Shown: one piece after another, positions 1-9,213 of the stretch | Layout of the letters: each line of letters opens with the position of its first letter | Numbering within the stretch: position 1 is the stretch's first letter | NCBI RefSeq assembly: GCF_002899675.1 | Contig: NZ_PKUU01000028.1 | Location: 23,725 to 87,724 of the forward strand | Length of the DNA stretch: 64,000 nt | DNA from: Clostridium sp. chh4-2 | GTDB taxonomy: Bacteria; Bacillota; Clostridia; Lachnospirales; Lachnospiraceae | Direction of reading: 5' to 3' | The notes under the pieces: generated by a model | The model's input: only the letters and a program-made list of their open reading frames with translations | Told to the model about the DNA's origin: nothing | The model's database searches: none | Made by a program: the position numbers and the translations under genes

Positions 1-1
1 T

Positions 2-784
2 CCTTTACCACTGGGATGGAACAGCCAGATGTGCTATACTTTCTGTTGGGGGGAAACGAAAATTCCAACGATTAATCTATCTGATATTGAAAGTTATGAG
101 GATATAACAGAATTTATATCTCAGGAATTTGAGAACATAGCGGAAGACGGGACTAATGCTTACCTTTTAGTTGACGGCAAGGCGGTACCATTTACATATG
201 ACAGCAGTGTGATGTACAAAGTGGATGAAGAGGCTGGTATCATTTATGGGGCACGGTTCAGCATAGATTCAGAATCTGACAAGAAGAATTATAGTGAATT
301 GTTTTCTGTAACATATTCGGATGCCGGAGTTGGGGAAGCAGTTTCTATTGATAATGATTTGGATAAGGACAGTGCGTTATCGTCATTGAAAAACGGGGTT
401 ATGTACTATTATAAAGACTATGACAGTGAACTCCGGACAGGAACTTTATATTGTAATGGTGATGAAATTGATCAAGATGTGTATTATCATTATTACGATG
501 AAGGCAGCAAGATGCTTTATTATCTGAAGGAGAAGAGCAAAAGCGGCAATGGAATGCTTTGCAGTTATGATGGAAGCAAGACAGCAAAGTTAATTGATGA
601 TGCAGTGCTTTTCAACATTGTGGATGGCAAGCATGCAGTTGTTTTAGTTAATTATAGTACCAAGAGAAAAACCGGGGATTTGAAACTGGTGTCTGTAAAA
701 GACGGTGGCAAGCCAAAGAAAATAGATGAAGATGTCAGTTTAATCCAGGACAGTTTAGGTAATTATGGCGTGTTGACAAACTAA
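2..784 (+). CDS. C-terminal part of a zinc-ribbon-family surface protein (cut by the left edge)
   Basis: The reading frame is open to the left edge of the window, so only the C-terminal ~260 residues are visible. They align along their length with the C-terminal third of the protein at 904-3318: shared blocks include CYTFCW versus YYTYCW, YLLVDGKAVPF versus YLLADGKAVPF, MYYYKDYD, and LYYLKEKSKS near the end. Both are rich in Tyr and Asp with short repeats of the type DxDVYYYYYDE, as in a beta-rich, propeller-like extracellular domain, but I recognise no named family. By analogy the missing N-terminus should carry zinc ribbons and one membrane helix. It is a tandem paralogue of the next gene, from which it is separated by about 120 bp with no obvious terminator. 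An in-frame ATG at 29 is unlikely to be the real start because homology to the paralogue begins around it. Confidence 0.75.
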   Translation, partial: PLPLGWNSQMCYTFCWGETKIPTINLSDIESYEDITEFISQEFENIAEDGTNAYLLVDGKAVPFTYDSSVMYKVDEEAGIIYGARFSIDSESDKKNYSELFSVTYSDAGVGEAVSIDNDLDKDSALSSLKNGVMYYYKDYDSELRTGTLYCNGDEIDQDVYYHYYDEGSKMLYYLKEKSKSGNGMLCSYDGSKTAKLIDDAVLFNIVDGKHAVVLVNYSTKRKTGDLKLVSVKDGGKPKKIDEDVSLIQDSLGNYGVLTN

Positions 785-903
785 ACAATGGTTGGCAGTT
801 TTATTCAATGGTTAAGGCAGCTCCCTAAAAGCTGAATTAAAATAACAAAAGAGGCGGCAGAAACCTGACAAACGGGAAAATGCAGCAGAATAAGGAGGCA
901 AGT

Positions 904-3318
904 ATGAAAATTTGCAGAAATTGTGGCCATGAGATGAATGACGATGAATTATTTTGTTGTGAATGTGGTACAAAGGCAGAGGAGCAGGAAACTGCAGCAG
1001 AAGTAACCCAGGAGACAGAGGGCGAAAAGGACGAAGAAACAGAAGCCATCGAAAAGGCGCTGGATGCAGCGGTTGAGGAAGAGCAGACGACCGCAGAGGA
1101 AGAAACACTCATCGCGGATCAGACCGGGGCGGAAGAAGAATATGTGACGGCCAAATTGGATGAACCGATATTTTGCCCGAACTGTGGAATGAAAAATGAA
1201 GCGGACGGAATGTTCTGCCAAAACTGCGGAGCTCCGTTAAACGAAATCAATACGGCGGACGCCGCCGTACCGCTGCAGTCAGAAGCGGTTCCGGCTGCAG
1301 ATCAGGTGCAGCCGGAAGAGCCGGCAGTTTCAGAACCGGCCCAGGCAGTTCCTATCTATTGTCCGGCCTGCGGCACGCTCAACGACGCATCCGACGCATT
1401 TTGCCAGAGCTGCGGCGCCAATCTCCATGAATCAGCGCCAATGCCTCAGGAAATCCCGGCTCCGGTTAAGAAAAAATCAAAACTGCCGGTTATTATAGGC
1501 GGGATTGCAGCCGCTGCCGTAGTGGTAGGAGCAGCGGCATTTGGAATCAGCCGTTTTGGCGGAGGAAAAGGAGCAAATCCGGACATTAAATATGTGAAGG
1601 ATACCGGAATTTATCAGTACAATATAAAAGCGAATAAGGCTTTGGAGTTCACTTCCAAAGGCGTTGAGAAGAACGCACCGTATTATGTGCTCTACAGTGC
1701 TTTATCCGGCATCCAGGAGACCAAAGACGGTAAATATGAGTTTTTCTACGAAAATTACGACGGGTCAACGGGAAAACTCTGCTACATTGATAAGAAGAAA
1801 CAGAGCGATAAAAATGATACCACGGAAAAGATTGACAATGATGTTACTTCGTTCCAGGTTACGGATGATAACAGGGTAATCTACATGAAACGCGGCACCG
1901 ACACCCTTTATATCTATGATCTGAAGGGCGACGAGAAAGAAAAAGTGGGATCGGATATCTATACTTATATGCTCAGTGAAGATGGAAAAACGATGTTATA
2001 TATTACCAATGATATGGATATGTATTACAGAGAAACAAAGATGGATGCTGATAAGGAGAAACTAGATTCAGACGTATACTATTCTTATTATTACACAAAA
2101 GATTTAAACACCATTTACTATACAAAAGATACGGATATCTACTGCATGAAGAATTTGAAGGATAAAGAAAAGGTTGCTTCAGATGCAACTCTTTTGGGAA
2201 GCTATAATGACAATGCAGGTATCTATTATACAAAAACCTCAGATGAGGCAATTACAGTCAAAGATATAGTAGATGATGATATGGCTGCAGCTGATGCGGC
2301 GATGTCAGAGCCTTTGAAATCCAACTATACAAAACAGGAGCAGAGCTGGTTTGGCGGAACGAGAACCGTGACGGATTATGACGCTTATAATGCGGCAATG
2401 GAAGCGTATCGTGAAAAAGAGAGCAGAGATGAGATTCGTGAAGCTCTGAAGGACGAAACGTCATTTTATATGGGTGAATTTTTAGATATTTACGCTTATG
2501 ACGGCACGGAACACGAGCTGTTAAAAAATGCTTCCAGCCCGGAAGATATCGGAATTTCGGATTGGATTTATTATACATACTGCTGGGATGACGTGGAACT
2601 TCCTACAGTAAAATTATCTGAACTTGAAAGCGCTTATGATGTTTCCAGTGTCGTATTCGAGGCAGTTGATAAGCTGGCTGAAGACGGAATGGACGGTTAT
2701 CTTCTGGCAGACGGAAAGGCAGTGCCGTTTGCCTATGAAAGCGACGTCGAGTATACGGCGGATGGAGATTCAAAAACGATTTACGGAACCAGATATACCT
2801 TTGATGAAGATACCTACAATACTACTTACGAGGAACTGTTCTCAATGAAATATTCGGACAGCGGAGTTGAAAAGCCGGTTACCATCGATGATGACCTGGG
2901 TGAAAGGTACTCTTCCCAATATCCGGAAAGCGGAAAGATGTATTACTATAAGGATTATGATAATTCAAAGGGACAGGGAACCTTGTACTGTGACGGTGAG
3001 GAGATCGATGACGATGTCTATGTCTACTATTATGATGAAGATACGCAGAATCTCTATTACCTGAAAGAAAAGAGCAAGAGCGCCAGCGGAACTCTCTGCC
3101 GTTACGACGGCGGAAAGCCTGTAAAACTGATGGATGATGTATCATTCTTCTCTGTTGCAGATAATCAGTATGTAGCAGTTTTGGTGGATTACAGCAATAA
3201 GCGCCTGAAAGGCGACCTGAAGCTTATATCCCAAAAGGACGGCAAGAAGACGAAAAAGATTGATGAGGATGTCAGATGGCTTCTGAACGGAACGGGAAGC
3301 TATGATATGTTTTACTAA
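904..3318 (+). CDS. Triple zinc-ribbon, single-pass membrane protein with repetitive extracellular domain
   Basis: About 804 aa. The start is ATG 904 with AAGGAGG at 892-898; an upstream in-frame ATG at 880 lacks a ribosome binding site. Three CxxC-x(10)-CxxC zinc ribbons lie at about residues 4-21, 90-107 and 153-170, separated by acidic and Pro/Ala-rich linkers. A Lys-rich stop and one hydrophobic helix follow at about 193-216. The remaining ~590 residues are a Tyr/Asp/Lys-rich domain with repeating DxxxxYxYDxK units, predicted to lie outside the cell. That topology (zinc ribbons inside, long domain outside) is common for clostridial zinc-ribbon membrane proteins, whose functions are largely unknown. 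It heads a set of genes that all start with the same ribbon. A role in envelope sensing or assembly is inference. Confidence 0.8.
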   Translation: MKICRNCGHEMNDDELFCCECGTKAEEQETAAEVTQETEGEKDEETEAIEKALDAAVEEEQTTAEEETLIADQTGAEEEYVTAKLDEPIFCPNCGMKNEADGMFCQNCGAPLNEINTADAAVPLQSEAVPAADQVQPEEPAVSEPAQAVPIYCPACGTLNDASDAFCQSCGANLHESAPMPQEIPAPVKKKSKLPVIIGGIAAAAVVVGAAAFGISRFGGGKGANPDIKYVKDTGIYQYNIKANKALEFTSKGVEKNAPYYVLYSALSGIQETKDGKYEFFYENYDGSTGKLCYIDKKKQSDKNDTTEKIDNDVTSFQVTDDNRVIYMKRGTDTLYIYDLKGDEKEKVGSDIYTYMLSEDGKTMLYITNDMDMYYRETKMDADKEKLDSDVYYSYYYTKDLNTIYYTKDTDIYCMKNLKDKEKVASDATLLGSYNDNAGIYYTKTSDEAITVKDIVDDDMAAADAAMSEPLKSNYTKQEQSWFGGTRTVTDYDAYNAAMEAYREKESRDEIREALKDETSFYMGEFLDIYAYDGTEHELLKNASSPEDIGISDWIYYTYCWDDVELPTVKLSELESAYDVSSVVFEAVDKLAEDGMDGYLLADGKAVPFAYESDVEYTADGDSKTIYGTRYTFDEDTYNTTYEELFSMKYSDSGVEKPVTIDDDLGERYSSQYPESGKMYYYKDYDNSKGQGTLYCDGEEIDDDVYVYYYDEDTQNLYYLKEKSKSASGTLCRYDGGKPVKLMDDVSFFSVADNQYVAVLVDYSNKRLKGDLKLISQKDGKKTKKIDEDVRWLLNGTGSYDMFY

Positions 3319-3387
3319 TTGCAGCGCTCAGGCTGTAGGAAAATAGATTAAATAATTTATAATTTTTATTCACAGGAGGATAAGGCA

Positions 3388-3786
3388 ATGGCAGACATTA
3401 AAAATTCATTTTCAAAAGGTTTAACTATGTTAAACGTAAAAACATCCACATTCTTGGAGATCAACAAAATTAAGACTTATATTTCCACATTGACAGGCGA
3501 GATTGAGACGCTGAAAAAGGAAATCGGCGATCTCGTATATCAGGAGTGGAGCGCTACGGACAATGTGACGTTAGACATGATCAGCGACAAACTGAATGCA
3601 ATTAAAGAAAAACAGGAAATCATTAAAACACAGGAAGAAGAAGTTGTTCGTTTAAATGAATCCGAAAAACAGATTTTAGGAGCTTCGGAAACAGCACAGC
3701 AGGCAGTTCTCGTATGCCCGAACTGCGGCCAGACCTATGATGCGGCACCTAAGTTCTGCCGTAAATGCGGAACGAAGATGAACTAA
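3388..3786 (+). CDS. Small soluble zinc-ribbon protein with N-terminal coiled coil
   Basis: This is a 132-aa protein starting at ATG 3388 after AGGAGG (3374-3379). Residues ~20-100 are strongly helical and heptad-like (Glu/Lys/Ile-rich, for example around KEKQEIIKTQEEEV), consistent with a coiled coil. The C-terminus carries one zinc ribbon of the form CPNC-x(12)-CRKC. There is no signal peptide or membrane helix. The C-terminal ribbon resembles the N-terminal ribbons of its neighbours, so it may be a cytosolic partner or scaffold that dimerises through the coiled coil and contacts the membrane proteins' cytosolic ribbons; that is inference. It lies 69 bp after the previous gene and 21 bp before the next, so it is probably co-transcribed. 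Confidence 0.75.
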   Translation: MADIKNSFSKGLTMLNVKTSTFLEINKIKTYISTLTGEIETLKKEIGDLVYQEWSATDNVTLDMISDKLNAIKEKQEIIKTQEEEVVRLNESEKQILGASETAQQAVLVCPNCGQTYDAAPKFCRKCGTKMN

Positions 3787-3807
3787 ACAAACAGGGAGGA
3801 ACAGAGT

Positions 3808-5919
3808 ATGTTTTGCAGAAAATGCGGAGCGAAAATTCCCGATGAATCCGAGTTTTGCCCTGAGTGCGGGACGAAGATCGTAAGGAAAGCAGGTCCAAAT
3901 GATAATAACGGGGCGGCGTCGAATAAGGCGTCCGGCCCGTCGGCACCGAATCCGGCAGTACCAAACCAGACACCGCCGAAACAGACGGCTCCCAAGCAGG
4001 CGCCGCCAAGGCAGGCAGCGCCGAATCCGGCGCCTGCACCGATGCCTAATCCCTATCCGGCAGAGCCGAAAAAGAAGAAATTATGGCCTATTTTCCTTTG
4101 CATGGGGCTGGTTGTAATTTTGATTGCAGGGGCCTGCGGATTTTTAGGGCTCCAGGTGCTGAAAAAGAACAAAACGCAGCAGTTTGAACAGGAATATGTG
4201 GCGGTGGAAAATCAGCTGAAGAAATATTCTTATGAGAATATCTCGGAGTATAAGCAGCTGATGAGCGACTGCGAAGACGCAGTTCAGGCAAAGGCCACAA
4301 AGGAATTTGCAGGTTTGTCTGAAAAATTGAAAGCGGCTTCCGCTGAGATTGAAGAGCTTCATACGGTGATCGAAGAGGCCAAGACAAAGCAGGAATCCCT
4401 GTCAGGGGCCACCGGCGGATTCGTTATGGATGAGGCCAGACAGTCGGAATACAACAGCCTTGTGAAGAAGTACACCAAAGCGGTGGACAACCTGGATAAG
4501 GATTCCATCTTATCCCTTAGTAAAGAGCTGGACGAGTTCATTACCCAGCTGCAGGAAGAGAACAAAACAAAGGCAGAATCTTCCTATAACAGTCTGTTGA
4601 ATGCGGATCTGACCAATGCCTATGAATCCGAAAAACAGATCATCCAGACCTATCAGACCCAGGTGAAAGAGAAAATGGACGCCGGCGATTACATAGGAGC
4701 CAGCGAAAGCCTTCAGAAATGGCAGAAGGTGATCGATTCCATCAATGGCCAGACGGATTACAATATGGGCGTGGAGCAGGTTGACGTATCCACCTTCCCG
4801 GTTGTAAAGCTCTATGTCCGTGTAGAAGATAAAAATACAGGCGAAGCCATTGATGACCTGAAAGCCGACAGCTTCCACTTGGCAGAGCGGATGGAGGGAA
4901 GCGGTTCCTTTACGGAGAAGACCATTATCAAAGCCGTACAGCTGGATGAAGTGGAAAACTTAAATATCAACATGGTGGCCGATATCAGCGGAAGCATGTC
5001 CGGAAGCGCTTTAACGGCAGCCAAGAACGTGATGAACAGCTTCCTTTCAGGAATCCAGTTCCAGATCGGCGACAAGGCGTCTCTGATCACATTTGCGGAT
5101 CAGGTATATACGAATATTGGCTTTACTTCTGACTACAACCAGATTTCAAACACAATTAACTCCTTAGGCGCGTCGGGAAGCACGGCGTTCTATGATGCGT
5201 TATATGTGGCAGTCAACCAGACCGCCATGCAGAGTGGTGCAAAATGTATCATCGCATTTACCGACGGACAGGATAACATGAGTAAATGTGATCCGGCCAT
5301 CATCACAGAACTGGCAATCCGGTATAAGATTCCGATCTTCATCATCGGTATCGATCCAAGCTTAGATACTTATACCATGAATTCCATCGCCAACAGCACC
5401 GGAGGTTTTTACCGCAATGTCAACGATATCAGCGACATGTCCGAGATCTATTCAGCCATCTACCGTCAGCAGAAAGAGATGTACCTGCTGGAATATGAGA
5501 CTCTGAATCCGGATGCCACAACAGCGGTCAGATCCGTAACGGTTAACTACAGCGATGATCAGGTAACCGCAAGAAATGCCTATGAATTTGTTCCGGCCGT
5601 TTACATGGAAGCAACAGTTTCACAGGCGCTGCTGTTTACCAATGATTTCGTAATCTATGACAGCGATTCCAGATATATTACTGCCGCCGACTTAGCCCTG
5701 CTCACACAGGAACAGCTTCGTCTGGCGCGTAATGAGATCTATGCACGGCGCGGCCGTCTGTTTAAGGACGCCTATCTTCAGGATTATTTCAATCAGAAGT
5801 CCTGGTATCAGGGAACCATTTCACCAGACGCTTTCAGAGAAACCATGTTTAATGATTATGAAAGGGCCAACGCTTACTTTATCGCAGATTATGAGAGATT
5901 AAAGGGATATCTGCAGTAA
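3808..5919 (+). CDS. Zinc ribbon-TM-coiled coil-vWA-YARHG surface protein
   Basis: A 703-aa protein. The N-terminal zinc ribbon (C3, C6, C17, C20) is followed by a Pro/Ala-rich linker (about 35-90), a transmembrane helix (about 92-117) and a long helical region (about 120-310). A von Willebrand factor A domain occupies about 385-565, with a MIDAS-type DISGSMS at about 392-398 and the downstream TDGQD motif near 486. The C-terminal ~60 residues match a YARHG domain (ARNEIYARRGRLF), an extracellular module found in Firmicutes. In vWA domains the MIDAS binds a divalent metal and mediates protein-protein adhesion. Topology implies the vWA and YARHG domains are exposed, anchored by the helix with the zinc ribbon inside. 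The ribosome binding site is AGGGAGG just upstream. Confidence 0.88.
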   Translation: MFCRKCGAKIPDESEFCPECGTKIVRKAGPNDNNGAASNKASGPSAPNPAVPNQTPPKQTAPKQAPPRQAAPNPAPAPMPNPYPAEPKKKKLWPIFLCMGLVVILIAGACGFLGLQVLKKNKTQQFEQEYVAVENQLKKYSYENISEYKQLMSDCEDAVQAKATKEFAGLSEKLKAASAEIEELHTVIEEAKTKQESLSGATGGFVMDEARQSEYNSLVKKYTKAVDNLDKDSILSLSKELDEFITQLQEENKTKAESSYNSLLNADLTNAYESEKQIIQTYQTQVKEKMDAGDYIGASESLQKWQKVIDSINGQTDYNMGVEQVDVSTFPVVKLYVRVEDKNTGEAIDDLKADSFHLAERMEGSGSFTEKTIIKAVQLDEVENLNINMVADISGSMSGSALTAAKNVMNSFLSGIQFQIGDKASLITFADQVYTNIGFTSDYNQISNTINSLGASGSTAFYDALYVAVNQTAMQSGAKCIIAFTDGQDNMSKCDPAIITELAIRYKIPIFIIGIDPSLDTYTMNSIANSTGGFYRNVNDISDMSEIYSAIYRQQKEMYLLEYETLNPDATTAVRSVTVNYSDDQVTARNAYEFVPAVYMEATVSQALLFTNDFVIYDSDSRYITAADLALLTQEQLRLARNEIYARRGRLFKDAYLQDYFNQKSWYQGTISPDAFRETMFNDYERANAYFIADYERLKGYLQ

Positions 5920-5958
5920 AGAGTATCAGGAAATGGGCAGCTAAAAGGAGAGAATGAG

Positions 5959-6909
5959 ATGAAGATATGCAGTAAATGCGGGGCTCAATTAAAAGATAAC
6001 GCTAAATTTTGTACGAAGTGCGGCAATGTAATTGCCGATCAGCCGGCGGCTTCACAACCGCCGGTGCGGCCGGCGCCACAGGTCCGCCCTCCGGCACAGC
6101 AGCCGGAAAAAAAGAAAAGCGCCAAGCCGTTTATTATCGTGTGCTGTGTGCTGATCGCATTAATGATTATAGGAACGGCTGCATTTGTGGCTGTGAACAT
6201 GAAGAAACCGGCATCAGAACCGGTGGGAATTGAAGAGCCGGACGAGGACGAGAGTGAGATGGAAACAAAGGAGGGGGAAGAGACTTCGGAGGAAGAAACG
6301 GAGGCTCAGACCACAGAAGCGGAGACGTCGGAAATTCCGTCTTCAGCGGCAGCGGAATCAACTCCTGTTTTTGCTGAGACAGAGGCTTCCACCGGCGCGG
6401 CAGCCGGTTGGACCTATCCTGAGACGGTTCCTGCGGCGACTACAGCGCCTGCAACTATGGCGGCTAATGTTACCTATGTCACATATTATGTGGTAAACTG
6501 CAATGAAAGCATTACCCTTAGGACAAGCCCGTCCACATCTGCCGGCGAAATCTGCCAGATTCCTCTTGGATCTGCGGTCAGCTATGTGGAGACGGCGGAT
6601 AACGGTTTTTATAAGATTATTTATAACGGTAAGACAGGATACGGACTGGCGTCTTATCTGAGCCAGAGTAAACCGGCAGTGACGGGAAATACAGGAAGCA
6701 ATACCACGGTTTACCGCACATTTTATGTGGTAAACTGCAACGAGAGCATTACCCTCAGGACAAGCCCGTCCACATCGGCCAGTGAAATCTGCCAGATTCC
6801 TCTTGGATCTGCGGTCAGCTATGTGGAAAGTTCCTCCAATGGCTTTTATAAGGTGATCTACAACGGCAGTACAGGATATGCATTGGCGTCTTATTTGGAG
6901 GAATATTAA
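5959..6909 (+). CDS. Zinc ribbon-TM protein with two extracellular SH3 domains
   Basis: 316 aa. The N-terminal zinc ribbon (C4, C7, C18, C21) is followed by a Pro/Gln-rich linker, a membrane helix at about 55-76 and a long acidic Glu/Thr-rich linker (about 78-170). Two bacterial SH3 (SH3_3) repeats follow at about 174-232 and 254-314. Each repeat contains NCNESITLRTSPSTSA and CQIPLGSAVSYVE, and the two are nearly identical even in DNA, offset by exactly 240 bp. Bacterial SH3 domains generally bind peptidoglycan or peptide ligands, so this protein probably ties the membrane cluster to the cell wall. Its stop codon overlaps the start of the next gene (TAATG), indicating translational coupling to the carboxypeptidase. 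Confidence 0.87.
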   Translation: MKICSKCGAQLKDNAKFCTKCGNVIADQPAASQPPVRPAPQVRPPAQQPEKKKSAKPFIIVCCVLIALMIIGTAAFVAVNMKKPASEPVGIEEPDEDESEMETKEGEETSEEETEAQTTEAETSEIPSSAAAESTPVFAETEASTGAAAGWTYPETVPAATTAPATMAANVTYVTYYVVNCNESITLRTSPSTSAGEICQIPLGSAVSYVETADNGFYKIIYNGKTGYGLASYLSQSKPAVTGNTGSNTTVYRTFYVVNCNESITLRTSPSTSASEICQIPLGSAVSYVESSSNGFYKVIYNGSTGYALASYLEEY

Positions 6910-8171
6910 TGGATAACGGACAGAAAAAGATCATAGCGGCCGGCATTCTTGCTGTAGCAGTTACAGCCGGTATATGTATCGGCACGGTGGCATTTGTAAG
7001 CTCCCGTGCCGATGTCCAGGTTACGGCCCTGGCGGCAGAAAGCAAAAAGGATAAAAAGGCGTCAAAAGGCCAGGAGGAAAGCACAGCCGGCATGGAGAAA
7101 AAGGAAAAGGAAATAAGCACGGAAACAAAGGATGAACCGGTGTCCGAAACATCTTCGGCAAATGCGGAGGAAAGTTTGGCGGATCAGGAAAAAACTTCTG
7201 AAAATCCTGGCGAAAGCCAGCCCAGCCCGGAGAGCAGCGCCGCCGCTCAGGTAGATTTAAATGAAATTATAGTGGATAAAGACCCGGCATTGTATTCCTA
7301 CGAGGATATGGAACACGATATGAAATTGTGGGAAAAAGCCTTTCCCCAGTTAATTACTATAAATTCTTTGGGAAAAACCTTTGACGGAAGAGAAATTTAT
7401 GATATGGTAATTGGGGATATTAATGCTCCAAACCATGTTATGATCAATGCATCGATTCATGCAAGGGAATATATAACTACCCAGCTGGTTATGAAACAGA
7501 CGGCTGCATTTTTGCAAAATCCGGAGACAAGCGGACAATATCTGAATGATACGGTGATCCATGTGATCCCTATGATCAACCCGGACGGAGTCACAATCAG
7601 CCAGTTTGGCCTGGACAAATTAAATAAACAGGAAACAAAGGATCTGGTTCAGGTAATCAGCCAGTTGGACGGTGCCTCGGATATGAACTCCTATCTGAGA
7701 AGGTGGAAAGCCAACGCTCAGGGCGTGGACGTCAACCGAAATTTCGATGCCCTTTGGGAAGATTACGGCGGCCCGGCCCAGGTATCCTCCGACCGGTATA
7801 AAGGCGAGGCGGTAGGATGTATACCGGAGTCAGCGGCTTTGATCCAGCTGACCAATACGTATAATTTTGTTAAAACGGTGAGCTACCATACCCAGGGCGG
7901 AGTGATATACTGGTATTTCGGACAGACCGGCGAGCTGAGGGATAAGACGGAAGGCATGGCTCAGGCTGTTTCGGCCGTGACCGGATATCCGCTGGATGCG
8001 AATTATCAGAATCTGGACCCGGCAGGATATAAGGACTGGGCGATCTCTAAAAAGGGCATTCCAAGCCTGACTATAGAAGTCGGAAGAGATACTTCTCCGG
8101 TTGACCCGGCTCAGTTTCAGGAGATATGGAACAAGAATAAAGAGGTGTGGAGTGTTATCTTAAATTATTAG
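6909..8171 (+). CDS. Membrane-anchored or secreted M14 zinc carboxypeptidase
   Basis: 420 aa. An N-terminal hydrophobic segment (about 9-31) acts as signal or anchor and is followed by a low-complexity Lys/Glu/Ser linker to about residue 115. The rest is an M14 carboxypeptidase fold: zinc ligands H184 and E187 in the HxxE motif (SIHAREY), the substrate-binding NPDG and DVNRNFD motifs, third zinc ligand H327 (VSYHT) and catalytic E390 (LTIEVG). All key residues are present, so it should be active. In Firmicutes, M14 enzymes near SH3 domains often cleave gamma-D-Glu-diaminopimelate bonds in peptidoglycan; whether this one acts on the wall or on peptides cannot be read from sequence. It is translationally coupled to the double-SH3 gene upstream. 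Confidence 0.88.
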   Translation: MDNGQKKIIAAGILAVAVTAGICIGTVAFVSSRADVQVTALAAESKKDKKASKGQEESTAGMEKKEKEISTETKDEPVSETSSANAEESLADQEKTSENPGESQPSPESSAAAQVDLNEIIVDKDPALYSYEDMEHDMKLWEKAFPQLITINSLGKTFDGREIYDMVIGDINAPNHVMINASIHAREYITTQLVMKQTAAFLQNPETSGQYLNDTVIHVIPMINPDGVTISQFGLDKLNKQETKDLVQVISQLDGASDMNSYLRRWKANAQGVDVNRNFDALWEDYGGPAQVSSDRYKGEAVGCIPESAALIQLTNTYNFVKTVSYHTQGGVIYWYFGQTGELRDKTEGMAQAVSAVTGYPLDANYQNLDPAGYKDWAISKKGIPSLTIEVGRDTSPVDPAQFQEIWNKNKEVWSVILNY

Positions 8172-8189
8172 GGGCATACTAATGCGTAA

Positions 8190-8244
8190 TTGAAACCTTA
8201 TTTTTGCGGCCTGCGGTACGCATCCTGTGATAATAAGGTTTCAA
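8190..8244 (+). repeat. Long inverted repeat (13-bp arms) after the carboxypeptidase gene
   Basis: Arms TTGAAACCTTATT (8190-8202) and AATAAGGTTTCAA (8232-8244) are perfectly complementary around a GC-rich ~29-nt loop. There is no T-run on the right, so it is not a typical intrinsic terminator. It may be an mRNA 3' stabilising hairpin at the end of the zinc-ribbon operon. Confidence 0.5.
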
Positions 8245-8291
8245 ATGCGCTCTGAGAGCAGGAAAAGCAGCATAAGAAGAAAGGATGGATT

Positions 8292-9209
8292 ATGAATTTA
8301 GTTTTTAAAAAAGTAGACGCTGAGGATATTGTAAAGCTGACGCCTTATTTTAATTTAAGAAGCAACAGAACGTGTGACAGTGTATTTCTGGACAGCTTTT
8401 TGTGGAGAGAATACTATAATGTAAGATATGCCCTTGTGGAGGGCAAGGCTCTGTTATGGCTGATGAGCATGGACGGAGAAGAGCACAGCGCGATGCCGAT
8501 GTGCCGTCAGGAAGACCTTCCAGTTTATTTCAACATGATGGTGGATTACTTTAATCAGGTGCTTAAAAAGCCGTTTAAGATCTATCTGGCAGACGCGGAA
8601 GCGGTGGAATATCTGAACCTGGACCCGGAACGTTTTTCCGTGACGGAACAGGAGGATTTAAAAGATTACCTCTATGACGCCCAAGCGCTCAGAACTCTGG
8701 CCGGAAAAAAGCTTCATAAAAAGAAGAACCATCTGAACGGATTTTTAAGAGAGTATGAAGGACGGTTTGAATACCGGGCTCTCTGCTGTTCCGACCGCCA
8801 TGACGTGTGGAATTTCCTCACGAAATGGAGGGACAAGAAGGGTGAAGAAGTGGAAGAACATCTGGACTATGAAGTGGAAGGTATCCACGAAATCCTGAAA
8901 AACTGCGCGGCTCTGTGCGTACGCATGGGAGGCGTATATATTGACGGAAGTTTAGAGGCATTTACGATAGGAAGTTTTAACAGCATGGAAAAGATGGCTG
9001 TGATTCATATCGAAAAAGCCAATCCTGAGATTCACGGATTGTATCAGTTCATCAACCAGCAGTTTTTAATCCATGAGTTTCCGGAAGCGGAACTGGTGAA
9101 CAGGGAAGACGACTTGGGACTGGAAGGGCTGAGAAAAGCCAAGATGTCCTATAACCCGGTTGACTTTGCAAGAAAATATCTTGTTTTGCAGAAAGATTTT
9201 AAAGGATGA
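8292..9209 (+). CDS. DUF2156 (phosphatidylglycerol lysyltransferase C-terminal-like) protein
   Basis: 305 aa. The start ATG 8292 follows AAAGGATGG. The protein matches the DUF2156 fold seen in soluble clostridial proteins: an opening stretch ending in YFNLRSNRTCDSVF, the central KKNHLNGFLREYE block, and a C-terminal NREDDLGLEGLRKAKMSY motif. DUF2156 is a double GNAT-like fold related to the catalytic part of MprF/LPG synthase, which transfers aminoacyl groups from tRNA. No membrane helices are present, so lipid modification by an MprF flippase is not supported. The exact substrate is unknown. The next gene starts 4 bp after its stop and is also GNAT-like, so the two probably form an operon. 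Confidence 0.8.
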   Translation: MNLVFKKVDAEDIVKLTPYFNLRSNRTCDSVFLDSFLWREYYNVRYALVEGKALLWLMSMDGEEHSAMPMCRQEDLPVYFNMMVDYFNQVLKKPFKIYLADAEAVEYLNLDPERFSVTEQEDLKDYLYDAQALRTLAGKKLHKKKNHLNGFLREYEGRFEYRALCCSDRHDVWNFLTKWRDKKGEEVEEHLDYEVEGIHEILKNCAALCVRMGGVYIDGSLEAFTIGSFNSMEKMAVIHIEKANPEIHGLYQFINQQFLIHEFPEAELVNREDDLGLEGLRKAKMSYNPVDFARKYLVLQKDFKG

Positions 9210-9213
9210 GCCT

